This document shows, one piece after another, positions 1 through 9,625 of a stretch of DNA of 64,000 bases (position 1 is the first letter of the stretch; each line of letters starts with the position of its first letter). Under the pieces are notes generated by a model. It saw only the letters and a program-made list of their open reading frames with translations. It was not told the origin of the DNA and ran no database searches. The stretch is from assembly GCF_022570735.2 (NCBI RefSeq), contig NZ_JANCNS010000001.1, positions 310,001 through 374,000 of the forward strand. The letters are read 5' to 3'. The position numbers were made by a program, and so were the translations under genes. The stretch comes from Christiangramia oceanisediminis (GTDB lineage Bacteria; Bacteroidota; Bacteroidia; Flavobacteriales; Flavobacteriaceae).

Positions 1-132
1 TTGATTTATAAATCTAGTATTTTATGTTTTCTGACTGAACTATAAGAGGCTGATTAACTCCAGTTTAACTAGTGATTTTAACAAGCTTAAACATTTATTA
101 AGAAAATATTAAAACTCAGTATTCATGGTGTC

Positions 133-149
133 TCCCGTATTACGCGGGA
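133..149. repeat. REP-like short palindrome
   Basis: A TCCCG/CGGGA inverted repeat with a 7-base loop lies in an otherwise AT-rich, gene-free stretch (1-296). It resembles the TCCCGA-N4-TCGGGA palindromes found inside the broken tRNA copies near 48.1-48.5 kb, so it may belong to the same dispersed palindrome family. No T-run follows on either strand, so a terminator is unlikely. Nothing else recognisable was seen in 1-272. Confidence 0.4.
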
Positions 150-272
150 TTCCAGTTTTAAGGTCAATTTCAATCTCTAAAGAAGCCCTAATAACCGGTT
201 AAAAAGGTTAAAAAACTAGCCTTGACACCGCTCTAATAGTAAATTTAGTTATTCAAAAATGGAGAATGTTGA

Positions 273-285
273 ACGAATTATTCGT
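273..285. promoter_or_regulatory. Perfect inverted repeat upstream of small helical gene
   Basis: ACGAAT-T-ATTCGT is a perfect palindrome ending 11 bases before the ATG at 297, followed by a purine-rich AGGGGAA that could serve as ribosome binding site. The position would suit an operator or a leader hairpin. There is no experimental or comparative support here. Confidence 0.3.
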
Positions 286-296
286 AGGGGAATATT

Positions 297-764
297 ATGA
301 AGTTTGCAGAGAAGAAAAAAACAATTGAATTACTGGAAAAATTACGGCTAAGGAATTATAAGAGCGCATTTATTTACCGGATCGCCTATATGAATGAGAA
401 ACGCCTGGCGATTAGGAGCCTTTACTTTAATCTACACAAACAGAAGCTGGAATTTTTAAAGGAAATCGAGAATACAATCGAACAATTAAAAAAGGAAATC
501 TCACCAATACAGGATCCAAAATTACTGGCATTTTATAAACGAAAGCGTTGTGAACTGAACCATTATTATCTAAAGTATAAAATGACCGAAAGTTTTGAGC
601 GCATATTTAAGCGCGAACTCAATAGTTATAAGAAATATCAAAAATACCTTTCCAAAATCAATCATGCATGCGTTCGGGAACTTCTTCTTAGTCACAAACA
701 TGAATTGAAGAAGAATCTTCAGAAAATGGATCACACGGGACTGGGGAAGTTCCAGATCGCATAA
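297..764 (+). CDS. Small all-helical cytosolic protein, possibly DUF2383/PA2169-like four-helix bundle
   Basis: 155 residues, highly charged and Lys/Glu-rich, with no signal peptide or membrane segment. The pattern is long amphipathic helices: roughly 5-65, 70-90, 93-120 and 125-148. The opening LLEKLRLRNYKSAFIYRIAY and the closing LLLSHKHELKKNLQKM resemble the ferritin-like DUF2383/PA2169 bundles common in Bacteroidota, which occur in stress-related contexts, but metal-ligand residues are not obvious. The family assignment is therefore tentative and the function unknown. The ATG at 297 is preceded by AGGGGAA. The gene is convergent with hppA and shares a bidirectional terminator with it. Confidence 0.65.
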   Translation: MKFAEKKKTIELLEKLRLRNYKSAFIYRIAYMNEKRLAIRSLYFNLHKQKLEFLKEIENTIEQLKKEISPIQDPKLLAFYKRKRCELNHYYLKYKMTESFERIFKRELNSYKKYQKYLSKINHACVRELLLSHKHELKKNLQKMDHTGLGKFQIA

Positions 765-767
765 ACA

Positions 768-795
768 AAAAACTCCGCTCAATGGCGGAGTTTTT
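768..795. terminator. Bidirectional intrinsic terminator between 297-764 gene and hppA
   Basis: AACTCCGC and GCGGAGTT pair as an 8-bp GC-containing stem around a 6-base loop, flanked by an A-run on the left and a T-run on the right. It works in both directions and separates the two convergent genes. Confidence 0.85.
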
Positions 796-817
796 GTTTC
801 CAAGTAGATTTAAAGAT

Positions 818-3217
818 CTATTTAAGCGCTTCTACCTTTTCTTTCACCTCATCTTCGGTTCCTGAAAAAGTATAATCTTCGGTTTTAGTTTCACCGCCAG
901 TCGTTGTAGTGACAGCAACCTCGGCCGTGGTTACACCGTCCTTTGTGTACATATCTACTTTAACTTCCTTTTTGATCATATTCTCAACCTGGGAGGTTTC
1001 ATCCATTAAAGGCACATCTCCTTCAGTATGACCTCCAAGAATTGGAGCAATCACCAGGCCGATCAAACAGGTTAACTTGATCAGGATGTTCATGGAAGGC
1101 CCTGAGGTATCCTTGAACGGGTCTCCAACCGTATCTCCGGTAACAGCCGCTTTATGAGCATCAGAACCTTTATAGGTCATTTCCCCATTGATCATCACAC
1201 CTGCTTCGAAAGATTTTTTAGCATTATCCCATGCCCCACCGGCATTGTTCTGAAATATCGCCCATAGAACACCACTAACCGTTACCCCGGCCATATAACC
1301 TCCAAGCATTTCAGCGATCAGTAAATTATCATATCCAAAAAGTTTAGGAAAAAAGGCGATCACAATAGGAAAACCTATGGTAATTACCCCGGGAAGCAAC
1401 ATTTCTTTAAGTGCAGCCTGAGTAGAGATCTCCACACATTTATCATATTGTGGTTTAGCGGTACCTTCCATGATCCCAGGAATTTCCTTGAACTGCCTAC
1501 GTACTTCGCGAACCATTTGCATGGCCGCACTACCCACCGAGCTCATTGCAAGGGCCGAGAATACCACCGGCACCATTCCTCCAACAAACAACATGGCCAG
1601 CACGGGAGCCTTGAAGATATTGATCCCATCGATCCCGGTAAAGGTCACATAAGCTGCGAAAAGCGCTAAGGAAGTTAATGCTGCAGAAGCAATAGCGAAA
1701 CCTTTCCCCGTTGCCGCAGTTGTATTTCCTACGGAATCCAGAATATCGGTTCGTTCCCTAACGATTGGTTCCTGCTCGCTCATTTCTGCGATTCCACCGG
1801 CATTATCAGCGATAGGCCCAAAAGCGTCGATGGCCAGCTGCATGGCGGTGGTCGCCATCATTGCTGAAGCTGCCAGGGCCACCCCGTAAAATCCGGCGAA
1901 GGCATAAGAAGCCCAGATCGCTACGGCGAATAATAAAATAGAAAGGAAGGTAGAGATCATACCCGTTGAAAGCCCGGCAATGATATTGGTAGCTGCACCT
2001 GTACTTGAATTCTGTACGATCTTTAAGACCGGTTTTTTACCAAGTCCTGTATAATATTCGGTTACTGCAGAGATCACACCGCCCACTATTATACCTACCA
2101 GGGAGGCATAAAATACGTTAAGAGAACTGATTCTCTTTATTTCAAAACCTTCCTGTCCACCCACGAAAAAGCCCATTTTCATAGCTTCAGAAGGCAACAT
2201 CCAGGTTACCAGGAAATAACTCGCAACGGCTACCAGCGCAATGGAAGACCAGTTACCGATATTGAGCGCTTTTTGAACTTCATTTTCCTTCGCGTCGTTG
2301 GAGCTGATCCTTACCAGCAAGGTTCCGATAATAGATATAATAACACCGGCTCCGGCTATCGCCATAGGCAAAAGGATAGGACCAATTCCACCGAATCCGG
2401 CAGAAGTGATATCTCCGCCCATATCTTCGATGATATAGTTCCCAAGAACCATTGCAGCAAGAACGGTTGCCACGTAACTTCCAAAAAGATCGGCACCCAT
2501 ACCTGCAACATCTCCTACATTATCCCCAACATTATCAGCGATGGTCGCAGGGTTTCTTGGATCGTCTTCAGGGATCCCGGCTTCCACCTTCCCTACAAGG
2601 TCTGCTCCTACGTCAGCTGCTTTGGTGTAAATACCTCCACCAACACGTGCGAATAACGCAATGGATTCAGCTCCCAGGGAGAAACCCGCAAGGGTTTCCA
2701 GTACTACGGTCATTTGCTGTGTATTGGTCCATTCTCCACCCATAAAATAATGGAAGAAAAGGATAAAGAATCCGGTTAGTCCCAAAACAGCGAGTCCGGC
2801 CACTCCAAGTCCCATCACAGTTCCTCCTCCAAATGAGATCTGCAGGGCTTTAGGTAAACTGGTTTTGGCTGCCTGGGTGGTACGTACATTAGACTGGGTG
2901 GCGATCTTCATCCCCATATTCCCGGCGAGTGCCGAAAAGAAGGCTCCGAAGATAAATGCAACGATAATTAAATAATGGGTAGTAGGAACAAAGTAGGCGA
3001 TCGCAGCCAGGGCTATACTGGCACCGATCACGAAAAAGGTCAATAATTTATATTCTGCTTTAAGAAAGGCGAGTGCACCTTCATAGATGTGAGATGAAAT
3101 GTCTTTCATTTTTCCGTCTCCGGCATCCTGTTTCATCACCCAGGACCTTTTAACCCCCATAAAAATGAGGCCGATTATCGCCAGCACAGCAGGCATATAA
3201 ATCATCATTGATTCCAT
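818..3217 (-). CDS. hppA: Membrane-bound ion-translocating pyrophosphatase, K+-dependent type
   Basis: 799 residues with about 16 hydrophobic segments. It hydrolyses pyrophosphate at the inner membrane and pumps H+ and/or Na+ outward. The substrate/Mg site is clear: DVGADLVGK at 202-210, the Asp-rich stretch with [19 protein letters not shown] at 228-246, and [15 protein letters not shown] at 694-708. [10 protein letters not shown] at 497-506 carries Ala where K+-independent enzymes carry Lys, which predicts K+ dependence. Whether the pumped ion is H+, Na+ or both cannot be read with certainty. Residues about 735-799 form an extra hydrophilic, Thr/Glu-rich C-terminal tail beyond the usual end of the family. 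The soluble pyrophosphatase gene lies immediately upstream on the same strand but is separated by a terminator, so the two are neighbours and not necessarily one operon. Confidence 0.97.
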   Translation of the reverse strand: MESMMIYMPAVLAIIGLIFMGVKRSWVMKQDAGDGKMKDISSHIYEGALAFLKAEYKLLTFFVIGASIALAAIAYFVPTTHYLIIVAFIFGAFFSALAGNMGMKIATQSNVRTTQAAKTSLPKALQISFGGGTVMGLGVAGLAVLGLTGFFILFFHYFMGGEWTNTQQMTVVLETLAGFSLGAESIALFARVGGGIYTKAADVGADLVGKVEAGIPEDDPRNPATIADNVGDNVGDVAGMGADLFGSYVATVLAAMVLGNYIIEDMGGDITSAGFGGIGPILLPMAIAGAGVIISIIGTLLVRISSNDAKENEVQKALNIGNWSSIALVAVASYFLVTWMLPSEAMKMGFFVGGQEGFEIKRISSLNVFYASLVGIIVGGVISAVTEYYTGLGKKPVLKIVQNSSTGAATNIIAGLSTGMISTFLSILLFAVAIWASYAFAGFYGVALAASAMMATTAMQLAIDAFGPIADNAGGIAEMSEQEPIVRERTDILDSVGNTTAATGKGFAIASAALTSLALFAAYVTFTGIDGINIFKAPVLAMLFVGGMVPVVFSALAMSSVGSAAMQMVREVRRQFKEIPGIMEGTAKPQYDKCVEISTQAALKEMLLPGVITIGFPIVIAFFPKLFGYDNLLIAEMLGGYMAGVTVSGVLWAIFQNNAGGAWDNAKKSFEAGVMINGEMTYKGSDAHKAAVTGDTVGDPFKDTSGPSMNILIKLTCLIGLVIAPILGGHTEGDVPLMDETSQVENMIKKEVKVDMYTKDGVTTAEVAVTTTTGGETKTEDYTFSGTEDEVKEKVEALK

Positions 3218-3283
3218 ATTAGCGGTTTAAGTTATGTTAATAAAATATTAATGCTCGCTAATGTAATAAAATCGCCGAATATT

Positions 3284-3317
3284 AAAAAAGCAATAACTTT
3301 TTAAGGTTATTGCTTTT
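3284..3317 (-). terminator. Intrinsic terminator of ppa
   Basis: On the minus strand, AAAAGCAATAAC and its complement pair as a 12-bp stem followed by a T-run, just downstream of the ppa stop and before hppA. Confidence 0.8.
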
Positions 3318-3343
3318 AACTAATGAATAATGTAGTTATAATT

Positions 3344-3868
3344 TTATTGAATCATAAATCTCGACTTGTCACCATCAAAATTTTCGAAACGCTCCACACA
3401 TTGCCTAATGATCTCTCTTGCTTCAGCTGCATCACCAAAATCTCCAATATCAACTTTCTTCTTTTCAAGATCTTTATAAACCTTGAAGAAATGTTCGATC
3501 TCCTTGATCATATGCCCGTTTAGCTCTTTCAGGTCATGCAACCTGTTCCAGATAGGATCTGACACCGGCACACAAATGATCTTCTCATCTGGTCCTTTCT
3601 CATCAGCCATATGGAATACACCAATTGGCTTTACTTCCATGACCACACCTGGATAGGTAGGTTCAGAAACCAGTACCAGTACGTCTAACGGGTCCTCGTC
3701 AAGGGCCAGGGTATTCGGGATAAAACCATAATCTGCAGGATACATCATAGAAGAAAAGATCATCCTGTCATAACGAACCTTTTTTAGTTCAAAATCATAT
3801 TCGTATTTATTTCGACTCCCTTTTGGGATTTCGATCAATACATCAAAAGTCTCAAAGTTCTCAGACAT
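3344..3868 (-). CDS. ppa: Soluble family I inorganic pyrophosphatase
   Basis: 174 residues from the ATG at 3868, matching the ~175-residue size of bacterial family I enzymes. It hydrolyses pyrophosphate from biosynthetic reactions to two phosphates in the cytosol. The signature DEDPLDVLVL, with its metal-binding aspartates, and the preceding MMYPADYGFIPNT are intact. An in-frame upstream start at 3904 exists but overlaps the likely -7 box at 3902-3909, so the ATG at 3868 is preferred. It sits directly upstream of the membrane pyrophosphatase, giving the cell a soluble and an energy-conserving route side by side. Confidence 0.97.
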   Translation of the reverse strand: MSENFETFDVLIEIPKGSRNKYEYDFELKKVRYDRMIFSSMMYPADYGFIPNTLALDEDPLDVLVLVSEPTYPGVVMEVKPIGVFHMADEKGPDEKIICVPVSDPIWNRLHDLKELNGHMIKEIEHFFKVYKDLEKKKVDIGDFGDAAEAREIIRQCVERFENFDGDKSRFMIQ

Positions 3869-3901
3869 TGTTTTTAATTTTCTCAATTGTTTTAAGGGCT
3901 G

Positions 3902-3909
3902 CAAATATA
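3902..3909 (-). promoter_or_regulatory. Candidate -7 box of ppa
   Basis: TATATTTG on the minus strand matches the Bacteroidota -7 consensus TAnnTTTG exactly. Transcription would start near 3895, about 27 bases before the chosen ATG at 3868. The -33 element is weak. Confidence 0.5.
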
Positions 3910-3935
3910 GGGAAATTTGACCTTTAAAACCTTAA

Positions 3936-6431
3936 CTAAAAGTGAAATCCGAAATCGGCGATAATAGCAAAGGAACGAGCGTCGGGATTTTCGAAATAAT
4001 TCCCCCGGAAATAGGCTTCGATCTGTAACACCTTGAAGATGTTTCCAATCCCGAAACTATACTCATAATACGGATCGTCATCGGGCGCCTGCAGCATCAA
4101 CCCGGAGGCGTCCAACATCCTGCTTTCTTCTGAGAGGTCACCCCATACCACGCTTACGCCTACCAATTCACGCAGGTTCAATTCCCTGAGCAAGGGGATG
4201 CGGCTAAGGAATCTTCCGTTAAAATTATGATCAAAATGTGCCGAAACATAAGAATCGGTTACGAATTCATAAAAATCAAGCGTTGGGAAGGTGTTATAAA
4301 TGGCAAAATAAGTCTGGTTCCCTGGCACCACGCTTAGCAATGCCAAAGGAACGGGATCGAAGGTCTTTCCAGCCTCCATGCTCAGGTTTGACCTTCCAAA
4401 TCCGCCTATCAACAATGGCTGGTTATAAAAGAACTGAAGCTTTTTATAATCAAAGTCGCTGTTGAAAATCTCCCTGACACCCAGGCTGTAATTAAGAAAA
4501 AAGGTAGGAAAATCCTCTTCATTCACCACATCGGGTTCTACCCCATAGCCCGAAAGTTTTCTGCCCGGTGTGAAGGTTAGAATAGTAGATAATTCGGTCT
4601 GGTTGATCTCGGTATCCACTTCAGTACGCGCTTCATCGGTATAGTACGCAAGGCTAAAACCTTCAGAAGCCGGGTTGATCTCACGGTAGTTGATCCCGAA
4701 CCTCAGGCTGAGATTCTTTACCGGGTCTACCGAAACAGAAAAAGTACTAAGGTTGATCGAGCTCAATTTGTCGTTGTCACCCACATTCAGTAAAGCTGAG
4801 GAAGCCAGACTCCTACCCAATACGTCGGTGGTATTGGTAAGACTGGCCCCCAGTTGTTCTACATCCCTTCGATTTCCGCCGGCAATGATAAGCCTGGACT
4901 TATAATCCAGCATTAATTTTCCCGAGATTCCATATTTGAATTTATCATCCCTGAAACCATAAGCTCCATAACCTTCGATCCTCCAGGGATCATTCTGTCC
5001 AAAATAGGTCCTGGCACCCAATCGCACCCGTACTCCTTCCACTTCGTTGAAACCGAAGGTAGAATACATAGGCCCAAGATCCCAGCCGTCAAAATCGAAA
5101 TAACCAGACTCTAAAAGTGTTGCCACGTTATAGGCTCGCTTAAACGCCCTTGTCCTGGTAAGGGTATCCAGCATAACATAAATGCCCTTTTCGTCCTTGT
5201 TAAGGCTTTCCATCCGGTTAGTCTCCCAGAAATCATCGGTTCGATCATAGACATAAGACTGGGGATTATAGACTTCCTGCTGGTAAAAGGATTCCGGTTT
5301 TTCATTATCGAACTCGTAATCGTCGAAAAGCAGGGTTCTTTTGGCATAGATCCCTTTAGAATCCTTCTTTTTATTCAGGCCAAAATCGGCCATAAAAAAA
5401 TCCCGGGTGATCAGGAAAATGGAATCATTCATCACCTCGTATTCCTGTTCGATGTAAACCTGCTTGACCCAGTTGATGTTTGCATCACGGGAGGTCTCCA
5501 GGTTTATCTTTTTTACCGCCCAGGTAGTATCATTCACCCAGAAGTTACCTCTAAAAGTGAGCTCATTTTCCCTTCTTGGATAATAGATGATATTGTAACA
5601 CCACTTATTATCGATATAAGAACTGTCTGATAAAATGTAATTATAGCTCTCGATACCGGTAGTGGAAACAGGGTTAACAAAACTTTTATCGAAAAACTTG
5701 ATATAAGGCTTATAGATATCGTAATCATCATAGATATCCTTGACGGCGTCAATAAGGTTGCGGTTCTCATTAAATCCTGAATTCTTGTTTCCCAGGAGCA
5801 CCTCCTTCTTTTTATCCATTTCATTATCGCCATACACTCGGGTAACCGATTCATTGATAAAGACCGGCAAATAGGTTTTACCAGTAACACGGTTGGTATC
5901 GGTATAATCAAAAATAAATTCCATCCCGTTGAACACCGGGTTCCTGATAACCGAGCTATCCAGGGTATTCAGGTCGAACTGCAGTTTTTCATATTCCTTA
6001 TATGAATATTGCTGAAAGGCATTCACCCCGTTCTTTCTTCGGTTTTCCCAGACCTTTCTTAAAATATCGATCGCCGGATTGTTCTTTTTAGAGGTCTTTC
6101 CCCGGTAGATCACCACCTCATCAAGAGCGGCGGCCTCTTCTTCCAGTACGATCTCCATATCCAGGTTCACTGAAGATTCCAGCGGAACGCGTAAGGTCTT
6201 ATAACCTATAAAAGAAACGACGATCGCCTCGTAATCCTGATCAGACTGCAGGTAGAATTCCCCGGATTCGTTGGTGGTGATCCCTTCCGAAGAATTTTCG
6301 AAGATTACGTTGGCGAATGGTACAGTCTCCCCGGAGGTGCTTTTCACCAGGCCTCCAACCTTGGTCTGGCCAAACAATATGTTCAAACCACCAAAAAGGA
6401 AGATTAGAATAAAGCAGGTGTGTTTGTTCAT
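3936..6431 (-). CDS. Exported DUF5686 / carboxypeptidase-regulatory-like outer-membrane protein
   Basis: 831 residues. A signal peptide (1-21, ending LFGQ) is followed by a carboxypeptidase-D regulatory-like beta-sandwich (about 24-95, with TVPFANVIFENSSEGITTNESGEF and VVSFIGYKT). A long DUF5686 region follows, rich in Tyr, Asp and beta-strands, and ends in the aromatic F-x-F typical of outer-membrane barrels. The N-terminal domain is like that of SusC-type receptors, but no TonB plug domain is seen. DUF5686 proteins are widespread in Bacteroidota and their substrate is unknown. The gene starts only 60 bases downstream of pdhB on the same strand, so co-transcription is possible, although no functional link is obvious. 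Confidence 0.85.
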   Translation of the reverse strand: MNKHTCFILIFLFGGLNILFGQTKVGGLVKSTSGETVPFANVIFENSSEGITTNESGEFYLQSDQDYEAIVVSFIGYKTLRVPLESSVNLDMEIVLEEEAAALDEVVIYRGKTSKKNNPAIDILRKVWENRRKNGVNAFQQYSYKEYEKLQFDLNTLDSSVIRNPVFNGMEFIFDYTDTNRVTGKTYLPVFINESVTRVYGDNEMDKKKEVLLGNKNSGFNENRNLIDAVKDIYDDYDIYKPYIKFFDKSFVNPVSTTGIESYNYILSDSSYIDNKWCYNIIYYPRRENELTFRGNFWVNDTTWAVKKINLETSRDANINWVKQVYIEQEYEVMNDSIFLITRDFFMADFGLNKKKDSKGIYAKRTLLFDDYEFDNEKPESFYQQEVYNPQSYVYDRTDDFWETNRMESLNKDEKGIYVMLDTLTRTRAFKRAYNVATLLESGYFDFDGWDLGPMYSTFGFNEVEGVRVRLGARTYFGQNDPWRIEGYGAYGFRDDKFKYGISGKLMLDYKSRLIIAGGNRRDVEQLGASLTNTTDVLGRSLASSALLNVGDNDKLSSINLSTFSVSVDPVKNLSLRFGINYREINPASEGFSLAYYTDEARTEVDTEINQTELSTILTFTPGRKLSGYGVEPDVVNEEDFPTFFLNYSLGVREIFNSDFDYKKLQFFYNQPLLIGGFGRSNLSMEAGKTFDPVPLALLSVVPGNQTYFAIYNTFPTLDFYEFVTDSYVSAHFDHNFNGRFLSRIPLLRELNLRELVGVSVVWGDLSEESRMLDASGLMLQAPDDDPYYEYSFGIGNIFKVLQIEAYFRGNYFENPDARSFAIIADFGFHF

Positions 6432-6491
6432 GTATGGATAAAAAAAAACTCCATCCCTGAAGATGAAGTTTCAAATATAAGTTGATTTAAT

Positions 6492-7472
6492 TTAGATATA
6501 CAGTACCTTTTTTACTGCTTTTATAACATCCTCACTATTTGGCAGCCATTCCTCAAGAAGAACCGGAGAGTAAGGTGCAGGAGTATCTGCAGTATTCAGT
6601 TTCACGATAGGCGCATCCAGGTAATCAAAAGCTTTGGACTGAACCTGGTAAGTGATTTCTGTAGCCACGTTTCCAAACGGCCATGCCTCTTCAAGGATCA
6701 CCAAACGGTTAGTCTTTTTAACCGATTCCAGGATGGTCTCGTGATCCATTGGCCGAACTGTTCTAAGGTCAATAATTTCACAGGAAATATTCTCTTCTTC
6801 CTGAAGTTTTTCAGCAGCCTTATAAGCCTCCTTGATGATCTTCCCAAAAGAAACGATAGTTACATCGCTACCTTCTCGTTTGATATCGGCTTTCCCTATT
6901 TCGATCACATATTCATCTTCCGGTACTTCTCCCTTATCACCATACATTTGCTCGCTCTCCATAAAGATAACCGGATCGTCATCCCTGATAGCAGCTTTCA
7001 GCAAACCTTTCGCATCATAAGGATTGGAAGGCACGATCACCTTTAGACCAGGAGTATTGGCAAACCAGCTTTCAAAAGCCTGGGAATGCGTAGCTCCTAA
7101 CTGTCCTGCTGAAGCTGTTGGCCCTCGGAACACGATAGGAATATTAAATTGACCACCACTCATCTGCCTCATTTTGGCAGCATTGTTTATGATCTGGTCT
7201 ATCCCAACCAGTGAAAAGTTAAAGGTCATGAATTCAATGATAGGCCTGTTCCCGTTCATTGCTGAACCAACACCGATTCCGGCAAAACCTAGCTCAGAGA
7301 TTGGAGTGTCAATTACACGATCTGGACCAAACTCGTCTAACATCCCCTTTGAAGCTTTATATGCACCGTTATATTCTGCAACCTCCTCACCCATTAAGTA
7401 GATGCTTTCATCACGACGCATTTCTTCACTCATCGCTTCGGCAACAGCTTCTCTAAATTGAATTGTCCTCAT
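6492..7472 (-). CDS. pdhB: Pyruvate dehydrogenase complex E1 component, beta subunit
   Basis: 326 residues, full length for E1-beta of the heterotetrameric enzyme. With the alpha subunit (not in this window) it decarboxylates pyruvate on thiamine diphosphate and acetylates the E2 lipoyl group. E60 in DTPISELGF matches the conserved thiamine-activating glutamate, H129 lies in the ATHSQAFESWF motif, and the C-terminal transketolase domain contains the LEEAWPFGN segment. Related branched-chain oxoacid E1-beta subunits are close; the sequence fits the pyruvate type best. It has its own promoter-like element upstream and is divergent from etfB. Confidence 0.93.
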   Translation of the reverse strand: MRTIQFREAVAEAMSEEMRRDESIYLMGEEVAEYNGAYKASKGMLDEFGPDRVIDTPISELGFAGIGVGSAMNGNRPIIEFMTFNFSLVGIDQIINNAAKMRQMSGGQFNIPIVFRGPTASAGQLGATHSQAFESWFANTPGLKVIVPSNPYDAKGLLKAAIRDDDPVIFMESEQMYGDKGEVPEDEYVIEIGKADIKREGSDVTIVSFGKIIKEAYKAAEKLQEEENISCEIIDLRTVRPMDHETILESVKKTNRLVILEEAWPFGNVATEITYQVQSKAFDYLDAPIVKLNTADTPAPYSPVLLEEWLPNSEDVIKAVKKVLYI

Positions 7473-7504
7473 TATATAAATTATTGTTTTTTATTCTTGC
7501 AACG

Positions 7505-7512
7505 CAAAAATA
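7505..7512 (-). promoter_or_regulatory. Candidate -7 box of pdhB
   Basis: TATTTTTG on the minus strand is an exact TAnnTTTG match, placing transcription start about 25 bases before the pdhB ATG. No convincing -33 TTTG is present. Confidence 0.45.
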
Positions 7513-7780
7513 GTAATTCAATAAGGTATTTTCCATATTTGCCGTTTAAAATTTTTCCAACTTCCCCAATATTCAAATCACTTAAGGACTTCAGGTTTAA
7601 ATTCTCAATTTTTTAGTGCTTCTAATTACAAATAATCTAAAAAATTAAACAATCATTAAGAATCACTTAAAATGAGCGCCAAATTTTTAGTCAAATTTAT
7701 TATGCATGCATAGCTTTTTTAAGTAAAATTTCTTACTTTCGTCAACGAAAACGTTTTATTAAAAAATAGAAACCTTATAT
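7513..7780. other. Divergent pdhB/etfB intergenic region with palindromes
   Basis: AT-rich, no ORF. It contains the perfect 12-bp palindrome TATGCATGCATA at 7701-7712 and AAAACGTTTT at 7748-7757. A near-consensus -7 box TACTTTCG at 7734-7741 is a plausible etfB promoter, about 40 bases before its ATG. The palindromes bracket this box and could be operators, but this is inference. Confidence 0.35.
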
Positions 7781-8527
7781 ATGAAAATCTTAGTATGTAT
7801 TAGTCACGTGCCTGACACTACATCGAAAATCAATTTCACTGAAGGTGATACCAAATTCGATACAAATGGAGTACAATTCGTTATCAATCCAAATGATGAA
7901 TTTGGTCTTACCAGAGCGATGTGGTTTAAAGAAAAACAAGGTGCCAGCGTGGATGTTGTAAATGTAGGAGGAGCTGAAACCGAGCCAACCCTTAGAAAGG
8001 CCCTGGCAATAGGTGCAGATACTGCTATTCGTGTAAATACTCCAGCAACCGATGGCTACCAAGTAGCCAAAGAACTTGCCAAAGTAGTTAAAGATGGTGA
8101 GTATGACCTGGTAATCGCAGGCAGGGAATCAATCGACTATAATGGTGGAATGGTTCCGGGAATGCTTGCCGGACTGCTTAAAGCGAATTTTATAAATAAT
8201 TGTATTAGCCTTGAGATCGATGGAGATACCGCAAAGGCGACCCGTGAGATCGATGGTGGTAAGGAAAGCCTTTCAGCATCTTTGCCGCTTGTAATTGGAG
8301 GGCAAAAAGGACTGGTAGAGGAAAGCGACCTTCGTATCCCTAACATGAGGGGGATCATGCAGGCGAGAAAAAAACCTCTGAATGTAGTAGAACCTTCTGA
8401 AGGTGCTGCGAAGACAGAGGCTGTAAAATTCGAAAAGCCAGCTCCAAAAGGCGATGTAAAACTGGTAGACCCAGATAACCTGGATGAGTTGATCGACCTT
8501 CTTCATAACGAAGCTAAGGCCATCTAG
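7781..8527 (+). CDS. etfB: Electron transfer flavoprotein, beta subunit
   Basis: 248 residues, the usual length. EtfAB is a soluble heterodimer carrying FAD (and AMP in the beta subunit) that takes electrons from acyl-CoA and other dehydrogenases and hands them to ETF:quinone oxidoreductase. The N-terminal MKILVCISHVPDT, the nucleotide-loop region DLVIAGRESIDYNGGMVPG (about 108-126) and the beta-signature region around REIDGGKESLSASLPLVIGG (about 152-171) are intact. It is followed after 44 bases by etfA in the standard beta-alpha order, so the pair is an operon ending at the terminator near 9.6 kb. Confidence 0.97.
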   Translation: MKILVCISHVPDTTSKINFTEGDTKFDTNGVQFVINPNDEFGLTRAMWFKEKQGASVDVVNVGGAETEPTLRKALAIGADTAIRVNTPATDGYQVAKELAKVVKDGEYDLVIAGRESIDYNGGMVPGMLAGLLKANFINNCISLEIDGDTAKATREIDGGKESLSASLPLVIGGQKGLVEESDLRIPNMRGIMQARKKPLNVVEPSEGAAKTEAVKFEKPAPKGDVKLVDPDNLDELIDLLHNEAKAI

Positions 8528-8571
8528 AAAGGGAAAACCGGAATTAATTACAAATCTTAAACTAAAGAAAC

Positions 8572-9540
8572 ATGTCAGTTTTAGCATATATAGAATCAGA
8601 AGAAGGAAAATTTAAAAAGGCTTCCTACGAGGTAGCTTCCTATGCCAGGGAAGTAGCCAACATGATGGGAACCGATCTTACTGCTGTTACTTTCAACGCC
8701 GAAGATGTATCTGAACTAGGTAAGTACGGAGTGAACAAGGTATTGAAGATCAGTAATGATAAACTAGCTAATTTTAATGCCGAAGCCTACGCTGACGCTT
8801 TGAAACAGGCGGCCGAAAAAGAAGGAAGTAAAGTTGTGATTCTAAGCCAGAGCGCGAACAGCAAGTATCTTGCACCACTTCTAAGCGTTCACCTGGAAGC
8901 AGGTTACGCGTCCAACGTGGTTGCACTTCCAGAAGGCATAGAACCTTTTACCGTAAAACGAACTGCCTTTACCAATAAAGCATTCAATTTTACAAAAATA
9001 GACACCGATGTAAAGATCATAGGTCTTTCTAAAAATGCATTTGGTTTAAAGGAAACCGAAGGAGAGGCAACTGCAGAGGATTTCAGCCCTAACCTGTCTG
9101 AAGAAGATTTTTCAGTTAACGTGGAATCGGTTGACAAGGCTACTAATAAGGTAACCATTGCCGATGCCGAAGTTGTTGTTTCTGGTGGTCGTGGTCTTAA
9201 AGGACCGGAGAACTGGGGAATGATCGAAGAAATGGCCGATATCCTCGGCGCCGCAACTGCCTGTTCGAAACCCGTGAGTGATATGGGATGGAGACCCCAT
9301 AGCGAACACGTTGGTCAAACCGGTAAGCCTGTAGCATCAAATTTGTATATCGCTGTAGGTATTTCAGGAGCTATTCAGCACCTTGCAGGAATCAACGCTG
9401 CAAAAACCAAGGTAGTTATTAACAATGATCCTGAAGCCCCATTTTTTAAGGCGGCAGACTATGGTGTTGTTGGAGATGCCTTTGAGATAGTCCCTAAGCT
9501 GAACGAAAAATTGAAGGAATTTAAAGAGAAAAACGCATAA
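8572..9540 (+). CDS. etfA: Electron transfer flavoprotein, alpha subunit
   Basis: 322 residues, full length. The variable N-terminal domain (1-190) is followed by the FAD-binding C-terminal domain. That domain shows GGRGLKGPENW, SKPVSDMGWRPHSEHVGQTG with the flavin-contacting residues, and the alpha-subunit signature LYIAVGISGAIQHLAGI followed by INNDPEAPFF. It forms the heterodimer with EtfB, encoded just upstream in the same transcript. Nothing suggests a bifurcating Etf. Confidence 0.97.
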   Translation: MSVLAYIESEEGKFKKASYEVASYAREVANMMGTDLTAVTFNAEDVSELGKYGVNKVLKISNDKLANFNAEAYADALKQAAEKEGSKVVILSQSANSKYLAPLLSVHLEAGYASNVVALPEGIEPFTVKRTAFTNKAFNFTKIDTDVKIIGLSKNAFGLKETEGEATAEDFSPNLSEEDFSVNVESVDKATNKVTIADAEVVVSGGRGLKGPENWGMIEEMADILGAATACSKPVSDMGWRPHSEHVGQTGKPVASNLYIAVGISGAIQHLAGINAAKTKVVINNDPEAPFFKAADYGVVGDAFEIVPKLNEKLKEFKEKNA

Positions 9541-9561
9541 TTTTCATAAATTGCGAGCCAT

Positions 9562-9610
9562 AAAAGGGCTGTTTAAATCTGGCTGATGTCCTTATTTAGA
9601 CAGCCTTTTT
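9562..9610 (+). terminator. Intrinsic terminator of etfBA
   Basis: GGCTGT-TTAAAT and ATTTA-ACAGCC arms pair across a 13-base loop and are followed by CTTTTT. It separates etfBA from the nuclease gene. Confidence 0.75.
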
Positions 9611-9625
9611 AACTTATTGTAGAGT

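Noticed and set aside
3869-3904. Longer start for ppa
   Set aside because: It lies over an exact -7 box, and the extra residues are not part of the family.
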